Of a stretch of 64,000 nt of DNA, positions 30,038 to 39,458 are shown piece after piece. This DNA comes from Phocaeicola sartorii JCM 17136 = DSM 21941 (lineage in GTDB: Bacteria > Bacteroidota > Bacteroidia > Bacteroidales > Bacteroidaceae), in the NCBI RefSeq assembly GCF_000614185.1, contig NZ_BAKM01000007.1:62001-126000 (forward strand), written 5' to 3'. Numbering within the stretch: the stretch's first letter is position 1; every line of letters starts with the position of its first letter. The translations under genes and the position numbers were made by a program. Under the pieces are notes generated by a model. The model saw only the letters and a list, made by a program, of their open reading frames with translations. It did no database searches and was not told the origin of the DNA.

Positions 30038-32281
30038 ATGGTATATGACTTGGATATGTTAAAGGCCTTTTATGCTTCTTATGAAAAGAAGATCAGGCAG
30101 GTAAGAGCAGTGTTGCAGCGTCCGTTGACGTTGGCGGAAAAGATTCTGTACATACATTTGTACGATGATGCACGGTTGAAAAACTACAGACGCGGTGAGG
30201 ATTACGTGAATTTCCGTCCCGACCGTGTGGCTATGCAGGATGCGACGGCGCAGATGGCGCTGCTGCAATTTATCAATGCCGGAAAGACGGCTGCGGCTGT
30301 TCCCTCTACCGTGCATTGTGACCACTTGATCCAAGCATATAAAGGTGCCGGACCGGATATTGCGACGGCGACAGAAACCAACCGCGAGGTATATGACTTC
30401 CTACGGGAGGTGTCTTCACGCTTTGGCATCGGATTCTGGAAGCCGGGTGCGGGTATCATTCATCAGGTGGTGCTGGAGAATTATGCTTTCCCCGGAGGGA
30501 TGATGGTGGGGACTGATTCGCATACTCCGAATGCCGGAGGTTTGGGCATGGTGGCAATCGGAGTCGGTGGTGCCGATGCGGTGGATGTCATGACCGGCAT
30601 GGAATGGGAATTGAAAATGCCGAAACTGATCGGCGTACATTTGAAAGGTGCGTTGAACGGATGGTCCTCTCCGAAAGATGTTATCTTGAAACTGGCTGGA
30701 ATTCTGACTGTGAAAGGAGGGACAAATGCCATTATCGAATATTTTGGAGAAGGTACGGCTTCGCTTTCGGCTACCGGCAAAGCGACTATTTGTAATATGG
30801 GTGCAGAGGTGGGGGCTACGACTTCTCTTTTCCCGTATGATGAGCGGATGAAGGTGTATCTGGAGGCGACCGGACGCAAGGAAGTGGCTGCCATGGCCGA
30901 TGCGTTGTCTGCTGATTTGCAGCCTGATGCGGAAGTTGTGGCTGATCCCTCAGCTTATTATGACCGGGTGATTGAAATTGATTTGTCCGAACTTGAGCCT
31001 TATATTAATGGACCGTTCACACCGGATGCCGCCACTCCTCTTTCGGAATTTGCCGAAAAAGTGCTGGTCAACGGTTATCCGCGTAAAATGGAAGTGGGGC
31101 TGATCGGTTCATGCACCAATTCCTCTTATCAGGATTTAAGCCGTGCGGCTTCCATCGCCCGGCAGGTAGCCGAGAAGCATTTAAGAGTGGCGGCTCCTTT
31201 GATTGTCAATCCGGGTTCGGAACAGATTCGTGCTACAGCCGAGCGTGACGGCATGATGGATGCTTTTCTGAGAATAGGAGCTATCATAATGGCCAATGCT
31301 TGCGGCCCATGTATCGGCCAATGGAAGCGGCACACAGATGACCCGGCCCGTAAGAACTCGATTGTGACCTCTTTCAATCGTAATTTCGCCAAACGTGCGG
31401 ACGGCAATCCGAATACACATGCCTTTGTGGCTTCTCCCGAAGTGGTGCTGGCCCTGACCATTGCAGGTGATTTGTGCTTCAACCCGTTGAAGGATGCTTT
31501 GATCAATCAGAATGGTGAGAAGGTGAAACTGAGAGTTCCCGCAGGGGATGAATTGCCGTTGGCCGGTTTTACTCAGGGAAATCCAGGCTATCTGGCTCCG
31601 GAAGGCGCGCAGGTAGAAATCAAAGTGAATCCCGAATCACAACGTTTGCAATTGCTGGCTCCGTTTGCGGCTTGGGATGGAAAAGATTTTGCAGATATGC
31701 CTTTACTGATTAAGGCGCAAGGCAAATGTACCACAGACCATATTTCAATGGCAGGCCCGTGGCTGCGTTTCCGTGGCCATCTGGAAAATATCTCGGACAA
31801 TATGCTGATGGGAGCGGTGAATGCATTCAACGGTGAGACGAACAAGGTGTGGAACCGCTTGACAAATACGTATGAGAGTGTGTCGGGTACGGCCAAGCAA
31901 TACAAGGCCAAAGGGATCAGTTCCATTGTGGTTGCAGAGGAAAATTATGGTGAAGGTTCCAGCCGTGAACATGCCGCTATGGAGCCTCGTTTCTTGAATG
32001 TAAAGGTTATTCTGGCGAAGAGTTTCGCCCGTATTCATGAGACGAATTTGAAAAAGCAGGGAATGCTGGCGGTGACTTTTATAGATAAAGCGGACTACGA
32101 CAAGATTCAGGAACATGATTTGATTACCGTCAGCGGATTGGCGGACTTTGCTCCCGACAAGAATCTGACTGTAACCTTGTATCACGAGGATGGGAGCAAG
32201 GATTGTTTTGAAGTGCAACATACCTATAACGAACAGCAGATAGGTTGGTTCCGTGCCGGCTCTGCTCTAAATGCAAGATAA
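30038..32281 (+). CDS. acn: Aconitate hydratase
   Basis: A 747-residue aconitase when started at ATG 30038, the usual Bacteroides length; an upstream GTG at 30029 is less likely. It has '[30 protein letters not shown]', the iron-sulfur cysteines in '[14 protein letters not shown]' and '[16 protein letters not shown]', and the swivel domain '[24 protein letters not shown]' and '[16 protein letters not shown]'. It interconverts citrate and isocitrate. It is the first of a tight acn-icd-gltA operon (3 and 12 nt gaps) that makes 2-oxoglutarate for glutamate synthesis in this anaerobe. Confidence 0.96.
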   Translation: MVYDLDMLKAFYASYEKKIRQVRAVLQRPLTLAEKILYIHLYDDARLKNYRRGEDYVNFRPDRVAMQDATAQMALLQFINAGKTAAAVPSTVHCDHLIQAYKGAGPDIATATETNREVYDFLREVSSRFGIGFWKPGAGIIHQVVLENYAFPGGMMVGTDSHTPNAGGLGMVAIGVGGADAVDVMTGMEWELKMPKLIGVHLKGALNGWSSPKDVILKLAGILTVKGGTNAIIEYFGEGTASLSATGKATICNMGAEVGATTSLFPYDERMKVYLEATGRKEVAAMADALSADLQPDAEVVADPSAYYDRVIEIDLSELEPYINGPFTPDAATPLSEFAEKVLVNGYPRKMEVGLIGSCTNSSYQDLSRAASIARQVAEKHLRVAAPLIVNPGSEQIRATAERDGMMDAFLRIGAIIMANACGPCIGQWKRHTDDPARKNSIVTSFNRNFAKRADGNPNTHAFVASPEVVLALTIAGDLCFNPLKDALINQNGEKVKLRVPAGDELPLAGFTQGNPGYLAPEGAQVEIKVNPESQRLQLLAPFAAWDGKDFADMPLLIKAQGKCTTDHISMAGPWLRFRGHLENISDNMLMGAVNAFNGETNKVWNRLTNTYESVSGTAKQYKAKGISSIVVAEENYGEGSSREHAAMEPRFLNVKVILAKSFARIHETNLKKQGMLAVTFIDKADYDKIQEHDLITVSGLADFAPDKNLTVTLYHEDGSKDCFEVQHTYNEQQIGWFRAGSALNAR

Positions 32282-32284
32282 AAG

Positions 32285-33430
32285 ATGAAAAAGACAGTAC
32301 CTTATATTATAGGCGACGGAGTGGGAGTGGAAATCACTCCCGCTATGCAAGCCATAGTCAATGCAGCCGTGAAAAAGGCGTATGGCGATGAACATGAAAT
32401 AGAATGGATGGAAGTATTGGCAGGGGAGCGTGCTTTTAATGAAACAGGCTCCTGGTTGCCGGATGAGACCATGAAAGCGTTTCAAGAATATGGCGTAGGG
32501 ATTAAGGGCCCGTTGACTACTCCCGTAGGAGGTGGCATCCGCTCTTTGAATGTGGCTTTGCGTCAGACGTTGGATTTGTATGTGTGTTTGCGTCCTGTAC
32601 GCTGGTTCAGCGGAGTGGTATCTCCGGTGAAGGAGCCGCAGAAAGTGGATATGCATATTTTCCGTGAAAATACGGAGGATATTTATGCAGGTATAGAATG
32701 GGAAGCAGGTACGCCGGAAGCTGAGAAGTTCTATCGTTTTTTGCACGATGAAATGGGAGTGACGAAAGTGCGATTCCCTGAAAGTTCTTCTTTTGGTGTA
32801 AAACCGGTGTCCAGAGAAGGAACGGAACGTTTGGTACGTGCGGCGTGCAACTATGCTTTAGAGCATGGCTTGCCGTCAGTGACGTTGGTGCATAAAGGAA
32901 ATATCATGAAATTTACTGAAGGCGGCTTCAAAAAATGGGGGTATGAACTGGCGGAGCGTGAGTTCGGTGATGCCGTTGCATCGGGCAGACTGGTGATAAA
33001 AGACTGCATAGCCGATGCGTTTTTGCAGAACACCTTGTTGATTCCCGAAGAATATTCAGTGGTGGCTACCTTGAATTTGAACGGAGATTACATTTCAGAT
33101 CAGTTGGCTGCTATGGTAGGCGGTATCGGGATTGCTCCCGGAGCGAACATCAATTACAATACCGGTCATGCCATTTTTGAGGCGACTCATGGCACGGCTC
33201 CCAATATTGCCGGAAAAGACGTGGTGAATCCTTGCTCATTAATTCTCTCGGCTGTCATGATGCTGGAACATTTTGGCTGGAATAAGGCGGCAGAGCTGAT
33301 AGTGAATGCTTTGGAATCCAGTTTTGGCGAGGGACGGGCTACTCATGACCTTGCCCGTTTTATGCCCGGAGGTGTTTCACTTGGAACATCAGCGTTTACA
33401 AAAGAAATCATAGAAAGAATAAACCCCTAA
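32285..33430 (+). CDS. icd: Isocitrate dehydrogenase
   Basis: A 381-residue isocitrate/isopropylmalate dehydrogenase family enzyme. Substrate motifs: '[23 protein letters not shown]' (the Ser/Asn/Arg isocitrate site), '[13 protein letters not shown]', '[20 protein letters not shown]', '[12 protein letters not shown]', '[27 protein letters not shown]'. The coenzyme loop reads '[15 protein letters not shown]', where NADP enzymes of the E. coli type have Lys-Tyr after 'HGTAP'; here it is Asn-Ile, closer to NAD-type Asp-Ile. Cofactor should therefore not be assumed. Three bases after acn. Confidence 0.95.
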   Translation: MKKTVPYIIGDGVGVEITPAMQAIVNAAVKKAYGDEHEIEWMEVLAGERAFNETGSWLPDETMKAFQEYGVGIKGPLTTPVGGGIRSLNVALRQTLDLYVCLRPVRWFSGVVSPVKEPQKVDMHIFRENTEDIYAGIEWEAGTPEAEKFYRFLHDEMGVTKVRFPESSSFGVKPVSREGTERLVRAACNYALEHGLPSVTLVHKGNIMKFTEGGFKKWGYELAEREFGDAVASGRLVIKDCIADAFLQNTLLIPEEYSVVATLNLNGDYISDQLAAMVGGIGIAPGANINYNTGHAIFEATHGTAPNIAGKDVVNPCSLILSAVMMLEHFGWNKAAELIVNALESSFGEGRATHDLARFMPGGVSLGTSAFTKEIIERINP

Positions 33431-33442
33431 AAACTCACGGAT

Positions 33443-34786
33443 ATGAAGAAAGAATATATCATTTACAAACTCTCCGAGGAAATGAAGAATGCCACCCGGA
33501 TTGAGAACGAACTGTTCAAGAAGTATGATGTAAAGCGCGGATTGCGTAACGAAGACGGTACTGGTGTCTTGGTAGGGTTGACCAAGATAGGTAACGTAGT
33601 AGGGTATGAACGTATTCCCGGCGGAGGATTGAAACCGATTCCCGGCAAACTTTTCTATCGTGGGTATGATTTGGAAGATTTGGCACATAGCATCATTAAA
33701 GAGAAACGTTTTGGTTTTGAGGAGGTGGCCTATCTGCTATTGTCCGGTCATTTGCCTGACAAGGAAGAGCTGGCGTCTTTCTGTGAACTGATTAATGACA
33801 ATACACCGTTGGAGCAGAAGACCAAGATGAATATCATTGAGCTGGAGGGAAATAACATTATGAACATTCTGGCCCGTAGTGTGCTCGAGATGTACCGTTT
33901 TGACCCGCAGGCGGATGATACTTCGCGCGATAATCTGATGCGCCAGAGTATTGACTTGATTTCCAAGTTCCCGACCATTATTGCATACGCTTATAACATG
34001 TTGCGTCATGCCACCTACGGACGTTCATTGCATATCCGTCATCCGCGTGAAAAACTGTCAGTTGCGGAAAATTTCCTGTATATGTTGAAAAAGGATTATA
34101 CGGATCTCGATGCGCGTACGCTTGATTTGCTGTTGGTGCTTCAGGCTGAACATGGAGGTGGTAATAACTCGACTTTTACCGTCCGTGTTGTTTCTTCCAG
34201 CCGTACGGATACTTACTCGGCCATTGCTGCCGGTATCGGTTCGTTGAAAGGTCCGCTTCACGGAGGGGCGAATATCCAGGTGGCGGATATGTTCCATCAT
34301 TTGCAGGAAAACATCAAGGATTGGACCAATGTGGACGAAATTGATACTTACTTTACCCGTATGTTGAATAAGGAGGCGTATGATAAGTCCGGTCTGATTT
34401 ATGGTATCGGCCATGCGGTCTATACTATTTCCGATCCTCGTGCCATCTTGTTGAAAGAACTGGCTCGTGACTTGGCAAAAGAAAAAGGTAAGGAAGAAGA
34501 GTTTGCTTTCCTGGAATTGTTGGAGGAACGTGCCATTGCTATGTTCGGAAAGATTAAGAATAACGGCAAGACGGTGTCCAGCAATATTGATTTTTATTCA
34601 GGATTTGTTTATGAAATGATTGGTTTGCCTCAGGAAATCTTTACTCCGTTGTTTGCAATGGCCCGTATCGTGGGCTGGTGCGCACATCGCAATGAAGAAT
34701 TGAACTTTGAAGGAAAGCGTATTATTCGTCCGGCCTACAAGAATGTATTGGAAGAGTTGGAATATGTGCCGTTGAAACAGAGATAA
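33443..34786 (+). CDS. gltA: Citrate synthase
   Basis: A 447-residue citrate synthase that condenses oxaloacetate and acetyl-CoA. Active-site motifs: 'EHGGGNNSTFTVRVVSSSRTDTYSAIAAGIGSLKGPLHGGANIQV' (first His region), 'GIGHAVYTISDPRA' (second His and Arg) and 'NIDFYSGFVYEMIGLP' (Asp). The N-terminal extension of about 50 residues is normal for the Bacteroides form. It closes the acn-icd-gltA operon. Confidence 0.95.
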   Translation: MKKEYIIYKLSEEMKNATRIENELFKKYDVKRGLRNEDGTGVLVGLTKIGNVVGYERIPGGGLKPIPGKLFYRGYDLEDLAHSIIKEKRFGFEEVAYLLLSGHLPDKEELASFCELINDNTPLEQKTKMNIIELEGNNIMNILARSVLEMYRFDPQADDTSRDNLMRQSIDLISKFPTIIAYAYNMLRHATYGRSLHIRHPREKLSVAENFLYMLKKDYTDLDARTLDLLLVLQAEHGGGNNSTFTVRVVSSSRTDTYSAIAAGIGSLKGPLHGGANIQVADMFHHLQENIKDWTNVDEIDTYFTRMLNKEAYDKSGLIYGIGHAVYTISDPRAILLKELARDLAKEKGKEEEFAFLELLEERAIAMFGKIKNNGKTVSSNIDFYSGFVYEMIGLPQEIFTPLFAMARIVGWCAHRNEELNFEGKRIIRPAYKNVLEELEYVPLKQR

Positions 34787-34814
34787 CGGTTTAGAGACAT
34801 CCTCTTTATCCAAC

Positions 34815-35067
34815 AGTGCGGCCCGGTTATTGTCGTCAGCGGTGTACGCAATTCATGGAGAATGGCATGCACCGCTTTCTTGCGGGAAGCAATCAGTGAC
34901 TCGTTTTGTACCACAGAATGTTTCAGTTACCCTATCAAATCTGTCGTTTCTTTCTTATACCGTTTGATACAGTTCGCATTTCGGTGCATGATGATATAGG
35001 AAATGGCCAAAAGCAGAAGAGCAATCAGCAAATAACCAGAAACAATTATTTTTCGGATAAATATCAT
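34815..35067 (-). pseudogene. Remnant of a membrane sensor histidine kinase (RteA-like N-terminus and H-box)
   Basis: No long ORF is here, but the minus strand from an ATG at 35067 translates to MIFIRKIIVSGYLLIALLLL followed by AISYIIMHRN, a membrane-anchored kinase start. After about 50 residues there is an in-frame TAA, and then, still in the same frame, 'ESLIASRKKAVHAILHELRTPLTTITG', which is a histidine kinase dimerisation/phosphoacceptor box (HELRTPL). The sensor and catalytic regions between and after are missing. The pattern resembles hybrid sensor kinases such as RteA found on Bacteroides conjugative transposons and in chromosomes. It overlaps the 3' flank of gltA and marks the edge of an accessory patch. 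Confidence 0.7.
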
Positions 35068-35104
35068 TTCTTTTGATGTTTATTGCATTCTCGTTATGAA
35101 TATC

Positions 35105-36278
35105 TTATGCATCTATTGAAGTCTTTTTTACAAAATGCACAAAACGCTTCAGCCCTTCTGTCAGTGTATTACGAGGGCAGGCGATATTCCAACGCATGAA
35201 TCCTTCGCCCTCCGCGCCATACATAGTTCCTGCATTAAGCCACAATCGGGCTTCGGTGACCAATCGCCGTTCGAGTTCCTCCGAAGATATACCGAGTTTG
35301 CGGCAATCCATCCAGACAAGATAAGTTCCTTCCAATATTGTGACAGGAAACTCCGGCAGATGCTCACGACAGAAATCCCGCATATAGAGATAATTGGCGT
35401 GTAGATACTCGATAAGTTGGTCCAACCACTCTTTCCCTTCGTTATAAGCCGCTTGGGTAGCGATTACTCCAAACGGATTGACATCGCATACTTCGTTGTC
35501 GTTGATGGCACGGTCGATTCTCGCACGGCGGTCGGCATTGGCGCAGACGATGTTTGCAATTTGCAATCCGGCGATATTGAACGCCTTGCTGGGGGATATG
35601 CAGGTGACGGAATGTCGCAAAAAATCTTCTGAGATAGAGGCAAATGGCGTGTAACAATATCCTGGAAAAACCAGTTCACAGTGAATTTCGTCCGAAACGA
35701 CTGTAACGCCGTGGCGGATACAGATTTCTCCGATATGTACCAGTTCCTCACGTTTCCAGACTCTTCCGGCAGGATTGTGAGGATTGCACAGCAGCATCAC
35801 CTTTATTTTCGGATCAGCGGCTTTGCGCTCCAAGTCTTCGTAATCAATCGTGTAAGTATGGTCTGCAAAGACCAACGGAGAAGAGACCATTTCGCACCCG
35901 TTGTTGCGGATGGACGAAAAGAAACAGTTATAGACGGGTGTCTGCACCAGCACCTTGTCGCCCGGAACGGTCAAAGCTTTGATGATTGCCGATACCGCCG
36001 GCACCACACCTGATGTGTAAATAATCCATTCACGGTCCATCTTCCAACCGTGACGATGTACGAACCAGTCTATAACAGTCTCGTAATAACTGTCGGGCAC
36101 ACGTATAACCGAAAATGCCGTGTTCTACCCGTCGGTGCAAAGCATCGACGATAACAGGGGCTGTACGGAAATCCATATCAGCCACCCACATCGGCAATAC
36201 ATTCTCGTTTTCGGCACTGTCCCATTTGTAGGAATCGGTTCCCCGGCGCGAAATTTGTTCATCGAAGTCGTATTTCAT
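35105..36278 (-). pseudogene. MalY/PatB family pyridoxal-phosphate C-S lyase/aminotransferase, one frame break
   Basis: About 390 residues of a class I/II PLP enzyme. N-terminal segment '[32 protein letters not shown]' is the MalY/PatB signature. The rest holds 'TSGVVPAVSAIIKALT', 'LLCNPHNPAGRVWKREEL', 'VVSDEIHCELVF' and the PLP lysine in 'CISPSKAFNIAGLQ'. The frame changes at about 36098-36106 (one extra or two missing bases) in the GYT..VPDSYYE stretch. Family members cleave cystathionine or cysteine conjugates (beta-lyase). The start overlaps the DUF3737 gene by four bases, so the two are translationally coupled. Confidence 0.87.
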
Positions 36279-37153
36279 ACCTTCATCTTAATCGGTGAAA
36301 CAAGTACGATCGTCCCGGAGACGGATTTCACAATCGGCAGGAGCTTGATGTTCTCGTCTATGGTGATGGAGCCGTATTCATCGGCTACGATGCGTCCCGA
36401 CATTGGATTCTTGATATTCGTGATGGCTCCGCGAATATCGGCCTGCAACGTGCTGTACTCGAATGCACGGTCACAGTCTGGTCCGAAGGTGCAGTTTTCC
36501 AGTATGAGGTCGTGAGCGTAGCAGAGCGGCTGTTCACCGGTGATATGGCAATTGACCAGACGCAGGTTCTTCGAATGCCAGCCGAGGTACTCGCCGTTGA
36601 GTTCGGAATCGTAGATAGTCACATTCTCAACTTCCCAGAACGCATCCTTCGTCGTGATTTTGGCACGATGGATTTCTACGTTCTTCACGTACTGGAACAC
36701 ATATTTGCTGTCGCTCTCCAATCCGTCCACATAAATGTCGTTACTGAACATGAAAGGATAGGTACCGCCCTGCAGTTTGAGATTCTTGATGCGGATGCCG
36801 TTGCAACGCCAGAACACTTCATCGGCATCGTTCATCGTTACGTTCTCAATGTCTATTTCGTCCATCTCACGGAACATTTTCGGTGCGTCGATAATCGTGT
36901 CGGTCATTTTCAGGTGGTCGGAGTACCACAAGGCCGAGCGACCTCCGACATCGAAATAACAACGGTCGATTTTGAAACCGTGTACATGCCAGAAGGGGTA
37001 GTTACCCTCGAAACGGCAATTTACAGCTTCTATATTGCTACACTCTTTGATGGCCGATTCACCAGCGCGGATAATCACATTTTCCAGACGGAGATCATGG
37101 GACTCGAACAGGGGACGCTCGCCCCCAAATTCAGTATCTTTAATCAGTTTCAT
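36275..37153 (-). CDS. DUF3737 family protein (right-handed beta-helix-like)
   Basis: A 292-residue protein made of about 20-residue repeats such as '[31 protein letters not shown]' and '[30 protein letters not shown]', typical of a parallel beta-helix. This matches DUF3737, a family of cytoplasmic proteins of unknown function often next to MalY/PatB-type lyases or redox genes. No signal peptide. It overlaps the MalY/PatB start by four bases. Confidence 0.85.
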   Translation of the reverse strand: MKLIKDTEFGGERPLFESHDLRLENVIIRAGESAIKECSNIEAVNCRFEGNYPFWHVHGFKIDRCYFDVGGRSALWYSDHLKMTDTIIDAPKMFREMDEIDIENVTMNDADEVFWRCNGIRIKNLKLQGGTYPFMFSNDIYVDGLESDSKYVFQYVKNVEIHRAKITTKDAFWEVENVTIYDSELNGEYLGWHSKNLRLVNCHITGEQPLCYAHDLILENCTFGPDCDRAFEYSTLQADIRGAITNIKNPMSGRIVADEYGSITIDENIKLLPIVKSVSGTIVLVSPIKMKV

Positions 37154-37251
37154 TTAGAATATTATTTTAGTTATCAGTCTTATTGATTTCAAAAGTCACG
37201 TTCACATTGCCTCTTCCAAGAGCCGAAGCCAGCCCTGACGGATTTTATATG

Positions 37252-37582
37252 TTATAATTCCAATCCCATTTTATAGGCTTTCTCAAGGTGCTCAGGTGCG
37301 ATTTGACGGGCTGTATTTTCACATTCCGTACAACCGCCTGCCAGATAAGTCCCGGCCTCTTTCCCACCCAACACACCGCTGATAATATGAAAATAACTCA
37401 AAGCCTGGTCGAAAGTATGCTCGTTATTATCTCCAGCGGTCATAAGCAGCACGGTTTCTTTCTCAGATGAGGAGGTTCTTCCATTTTGCAGTCTTTCAGA
37501 AAACGGAAAATAGTCGCCCCCCCCCAAGCAATACGCCGCCAGCAGTCAGCAAACTGTTTCTTAAAAATGTTCTTCTTTCCAT
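37252..37582 (-). pseudogene. Truncated flavodoxin/NADPH-dependent FMN reductase-like protein with twin-Arg leader, broken at a poly-G tract
   Basis: From ATG 37582 the minus strand reads MERRTFLRNSLLTAGGVLLG, a leader with an RR pair and hydrophobic core, followed by nine G (plus-strand C 37517-37525). In the given length the frame stops soon after. With eight G it continues as 'GGGDYFPFSERLQNG' and then 'KETVLLMTAGDNNEHTFDQALSYFHIISGVLGGKEAGTYLAGGCTECENT', which resembles the C-terminal half of iron-sulfur flavoprotein/NADPH-dependent FMN reductases. The N-terminal flavin-binding half is absent, so this is a deletion remnant whichever tract length is right. Confidence 0.6.
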
Positions 37583-37718
37583 ATTTTATAATCCTTGTTT
37601 CAAACAGTTATTCTTCTGATTTTCACATTGCAAAATTACGTTGAAACTACAAATCACTCAAAAGCATCTGCCACCATCATTGGAGTGGCAGGTGCTATCA
37701 CTGTTATTCAGGTTTTCT

Positions 37719-38780
37719 TTATTTCAGGTATTTCTTGAAGAACTCTTCCAGCTTGTCGAACGGAATAACATCCGTCCGGTCATACAAATCCGTATGCACG
37801 GCACCAGGAATAATCATCAGTTCCTTGTTGTCGCCTTTCAGTTTCTTGAAAGTATCTTCGCTAAAATAGCGGGAGTGGGCTTTCTCACCATGAATGAGCA
37901 ACACGGCACTACGGATTTCATCGGCATACGCAAGAATAGGTGCGTTGAGAAATGCGAGATTGGAGGTCTTGTTCCAACCTAAACCAGAGTTGATGGAACG
38001 AGGATGATAGCCTCGTTCGGTCTTGTAATAGTCGTAATAATCCTTCATGAACTGCGGCGCGTCGTCGGCAGGCTTCGGGTTCATCACGGTGCGGGGATAA
38101 GTACCTGTACGGTAGTCTTCCGTACGTTGGGCGTTGAGTTCCTGGCGCATCTTATAGCGTGCATCAGCATTGTCATTGGCATCGAAATAACCATTTGCTG
38201 AACAACGGCTGATGTCGTACATCGTGGAAGCTACCGTAGCCTTGATACGTGTGTCGTTGGCAGCCGCGTTGATGGCAAATCCGCCCCAGCCACAAATACC
38301 TACTATGCCGATACGTTCAGCATCCACGTCCGGACGTGTTGCAAGGTAATCCACCGCAGCCGAGAAGTCTTCAGTATTGATGTCCGGCGAAGCTATGTAG
38401 CGGGGCTGGCCACCGCTTTCACCTGTGAACGATGGGTCGAAAGCAATCGTCAGGAATCCCCGTTCAGCAAGAGTCTGGGCATACAGTCCCGATGACTGTT
38501 CCTTTACAGCCCCGAACGGACCACTGACAGCGATGGCAGGCAATTTTCCTCCGGCGGTCGTTTTCGGTACATACAAGTCAGCGGCGAGCGTGATGCCGTA
38601 ACGGTTAACGAAGGTCACTTTGCTGTGGCTTACCTTGTCGCTCTTCGGGAACGTCTTGTCCCATTCCTGTGTTAATTTCAGTTTTTCCATATTTCTACTA
38701 CTTTGAGTGTTCTGCGCCGGGCTTTCCATCAGACCGAAAAGGCAGAGGAAAGTGGCCGTTAAAATAGTTATACGTTTCAT
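37719..38780 (-). CDS. Secreted alpha/beta hydrolase, dienelactone-hydrolase-like with Cys nucleophile
   Basis: A 353-residue protein from ATG 38780 (the longer upstream start lies in poorly conserved sequence). Signal peptide to 'ESPAQ'. Hydrolase core: 'VTFVNRYGITLAADLYVP', 'LPAIAVSGPFGAVKEQSSGLYAQTLAERGFLTIAFDPSFTGESGG', nucleophile elbow 'GIVGICGWGGFAIN' (Cys instead of Ser), 'AVLLIHGEKAHSRYFSEDTF' and the His in 'IPGAVHTDLYD'. The Cys nucleophile recalls dienelactone hydrolase. Substrate unknown. It lies in the accessory patch, about 140 bases upstream of the flavoprotein remnant on the same strand. Confidence 0.85.
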   Translation of the reverse strand: MKRITILTATFLCLFGLMESPAQNTQSSRNMEKLKLTQEWDKTFPKSDKVSHSKVTFVNRYGITLAADLYVPKTTAGGKLPAIAVSGPFGAVKEQSSGLYAQTLAERGFLTIAFDPSFTGESGGQPRYIASPDINTEDFSAAVDYLATRPDVDAERIGIVGICGWGGFAINAAANDTRIKATVASTMYDISRCSANGYFDANDNADARYKMRQELNAQRTEDYRTGTYPRTVMNPKPADDAPQFMKDYYDYYKTERGYHPRSINSGLGWNKTSNLAFLNAPILAYADEIRSAVLLIHGEKAHSRYFSEDTFKKLKGDNKELMIIPGAVHTDLYDRTDVIPFDKLEEFFKKYLK

Positions 38781-38825
38781 AATCGCTGTGAATTTAATGT
38801 TTATCGTTTCTTGTTTTCTTTTCAC

Positions 38826-39390
38826 TGTACAAAATTACAGCGGATTACAGAGAACGCCGGTAGATGGATTACAGATAATATAACCCCAATTACATGATTT
38901 TCGGAAAGAACGGCAATTCATTACACGCGAAAATAGAAACAAAACCGTACTCGGAGAATTGGACACCCTGCTTAATGGGAAGGCTGATGCCATCTATGGC
39001 CCAAACAACGCTTACGGCTTTACATTGCGTCCTATCCGCGACCATCAGCATAGCACCAGTACAACACGGTAAAGCATAACTTCGTTTGTCTTTATACAGG
39101 ATGCGGAATCATAGGCTTAAGCCCCTTTCTGCGGTGGTGGGATAATCCGTAACCGGACGGTAGGATAAACAGGCTTTCTTTCAAAACCATTTTATCCCGA
39201 ACTCACGTCTATAATGACTACATGGATACGATAGAAAAGATGCTCCGTCGTCTTCGCTATGATTGGTTTTTTCAATCGTTGGTACATTGCTGTATAATTT
39301 CCTGTTTGAACTCCGACAATGTAGATACATCTCAGCCGGATTGGTTTATAAGGTAAACCTTTCTTTTTCTCGCAAAAAATCTCTTAATTG
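38826..39390. other. Intergenic region without an intact gene
   Basis: No complete gene. Between about 38889 and 39070 one plus-strand frame reads coding-like, 'GELDTLLNGKADAIYGPNNAYGFTLRPIR', before stopping; I do not recognise it. The following 300 bases, including 'MDTIEKMLRRLRYDWFFQSL' near 39220, also look like decayed coding sequence. This may be the scar of a lost accessory gene. The promoter of the next operon begins at 39391. Confidence 0.4.
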
Positions 39391-39458
39391 TTGCTTACAT
39401 CTGATTTTTCCCTTAAATTTGTTAGTGACTTACTAAATTTAATCTAGGAGGAACGAGT
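39391..39458 (+). promoter_or_regulatory. Promoter, palindrome and strong RBS of the steroid-reductase operon
   Basis: TTG (39391-39393), a 20-nt spacer and TAAATTTG (39414-39421) form a good Bacteroides promoter. Directly downstream, TTAGT-GACTT-ACTAA (39422-39436) is a perfect 5-bp half-site palindrome placed at the expected start of transcription, as an operator would be. AGGAGG (39446-39451), seven bases before the ATG, is an unusually strong Shine-Dalgarno sequence for this genome. Confidence 0.6.
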
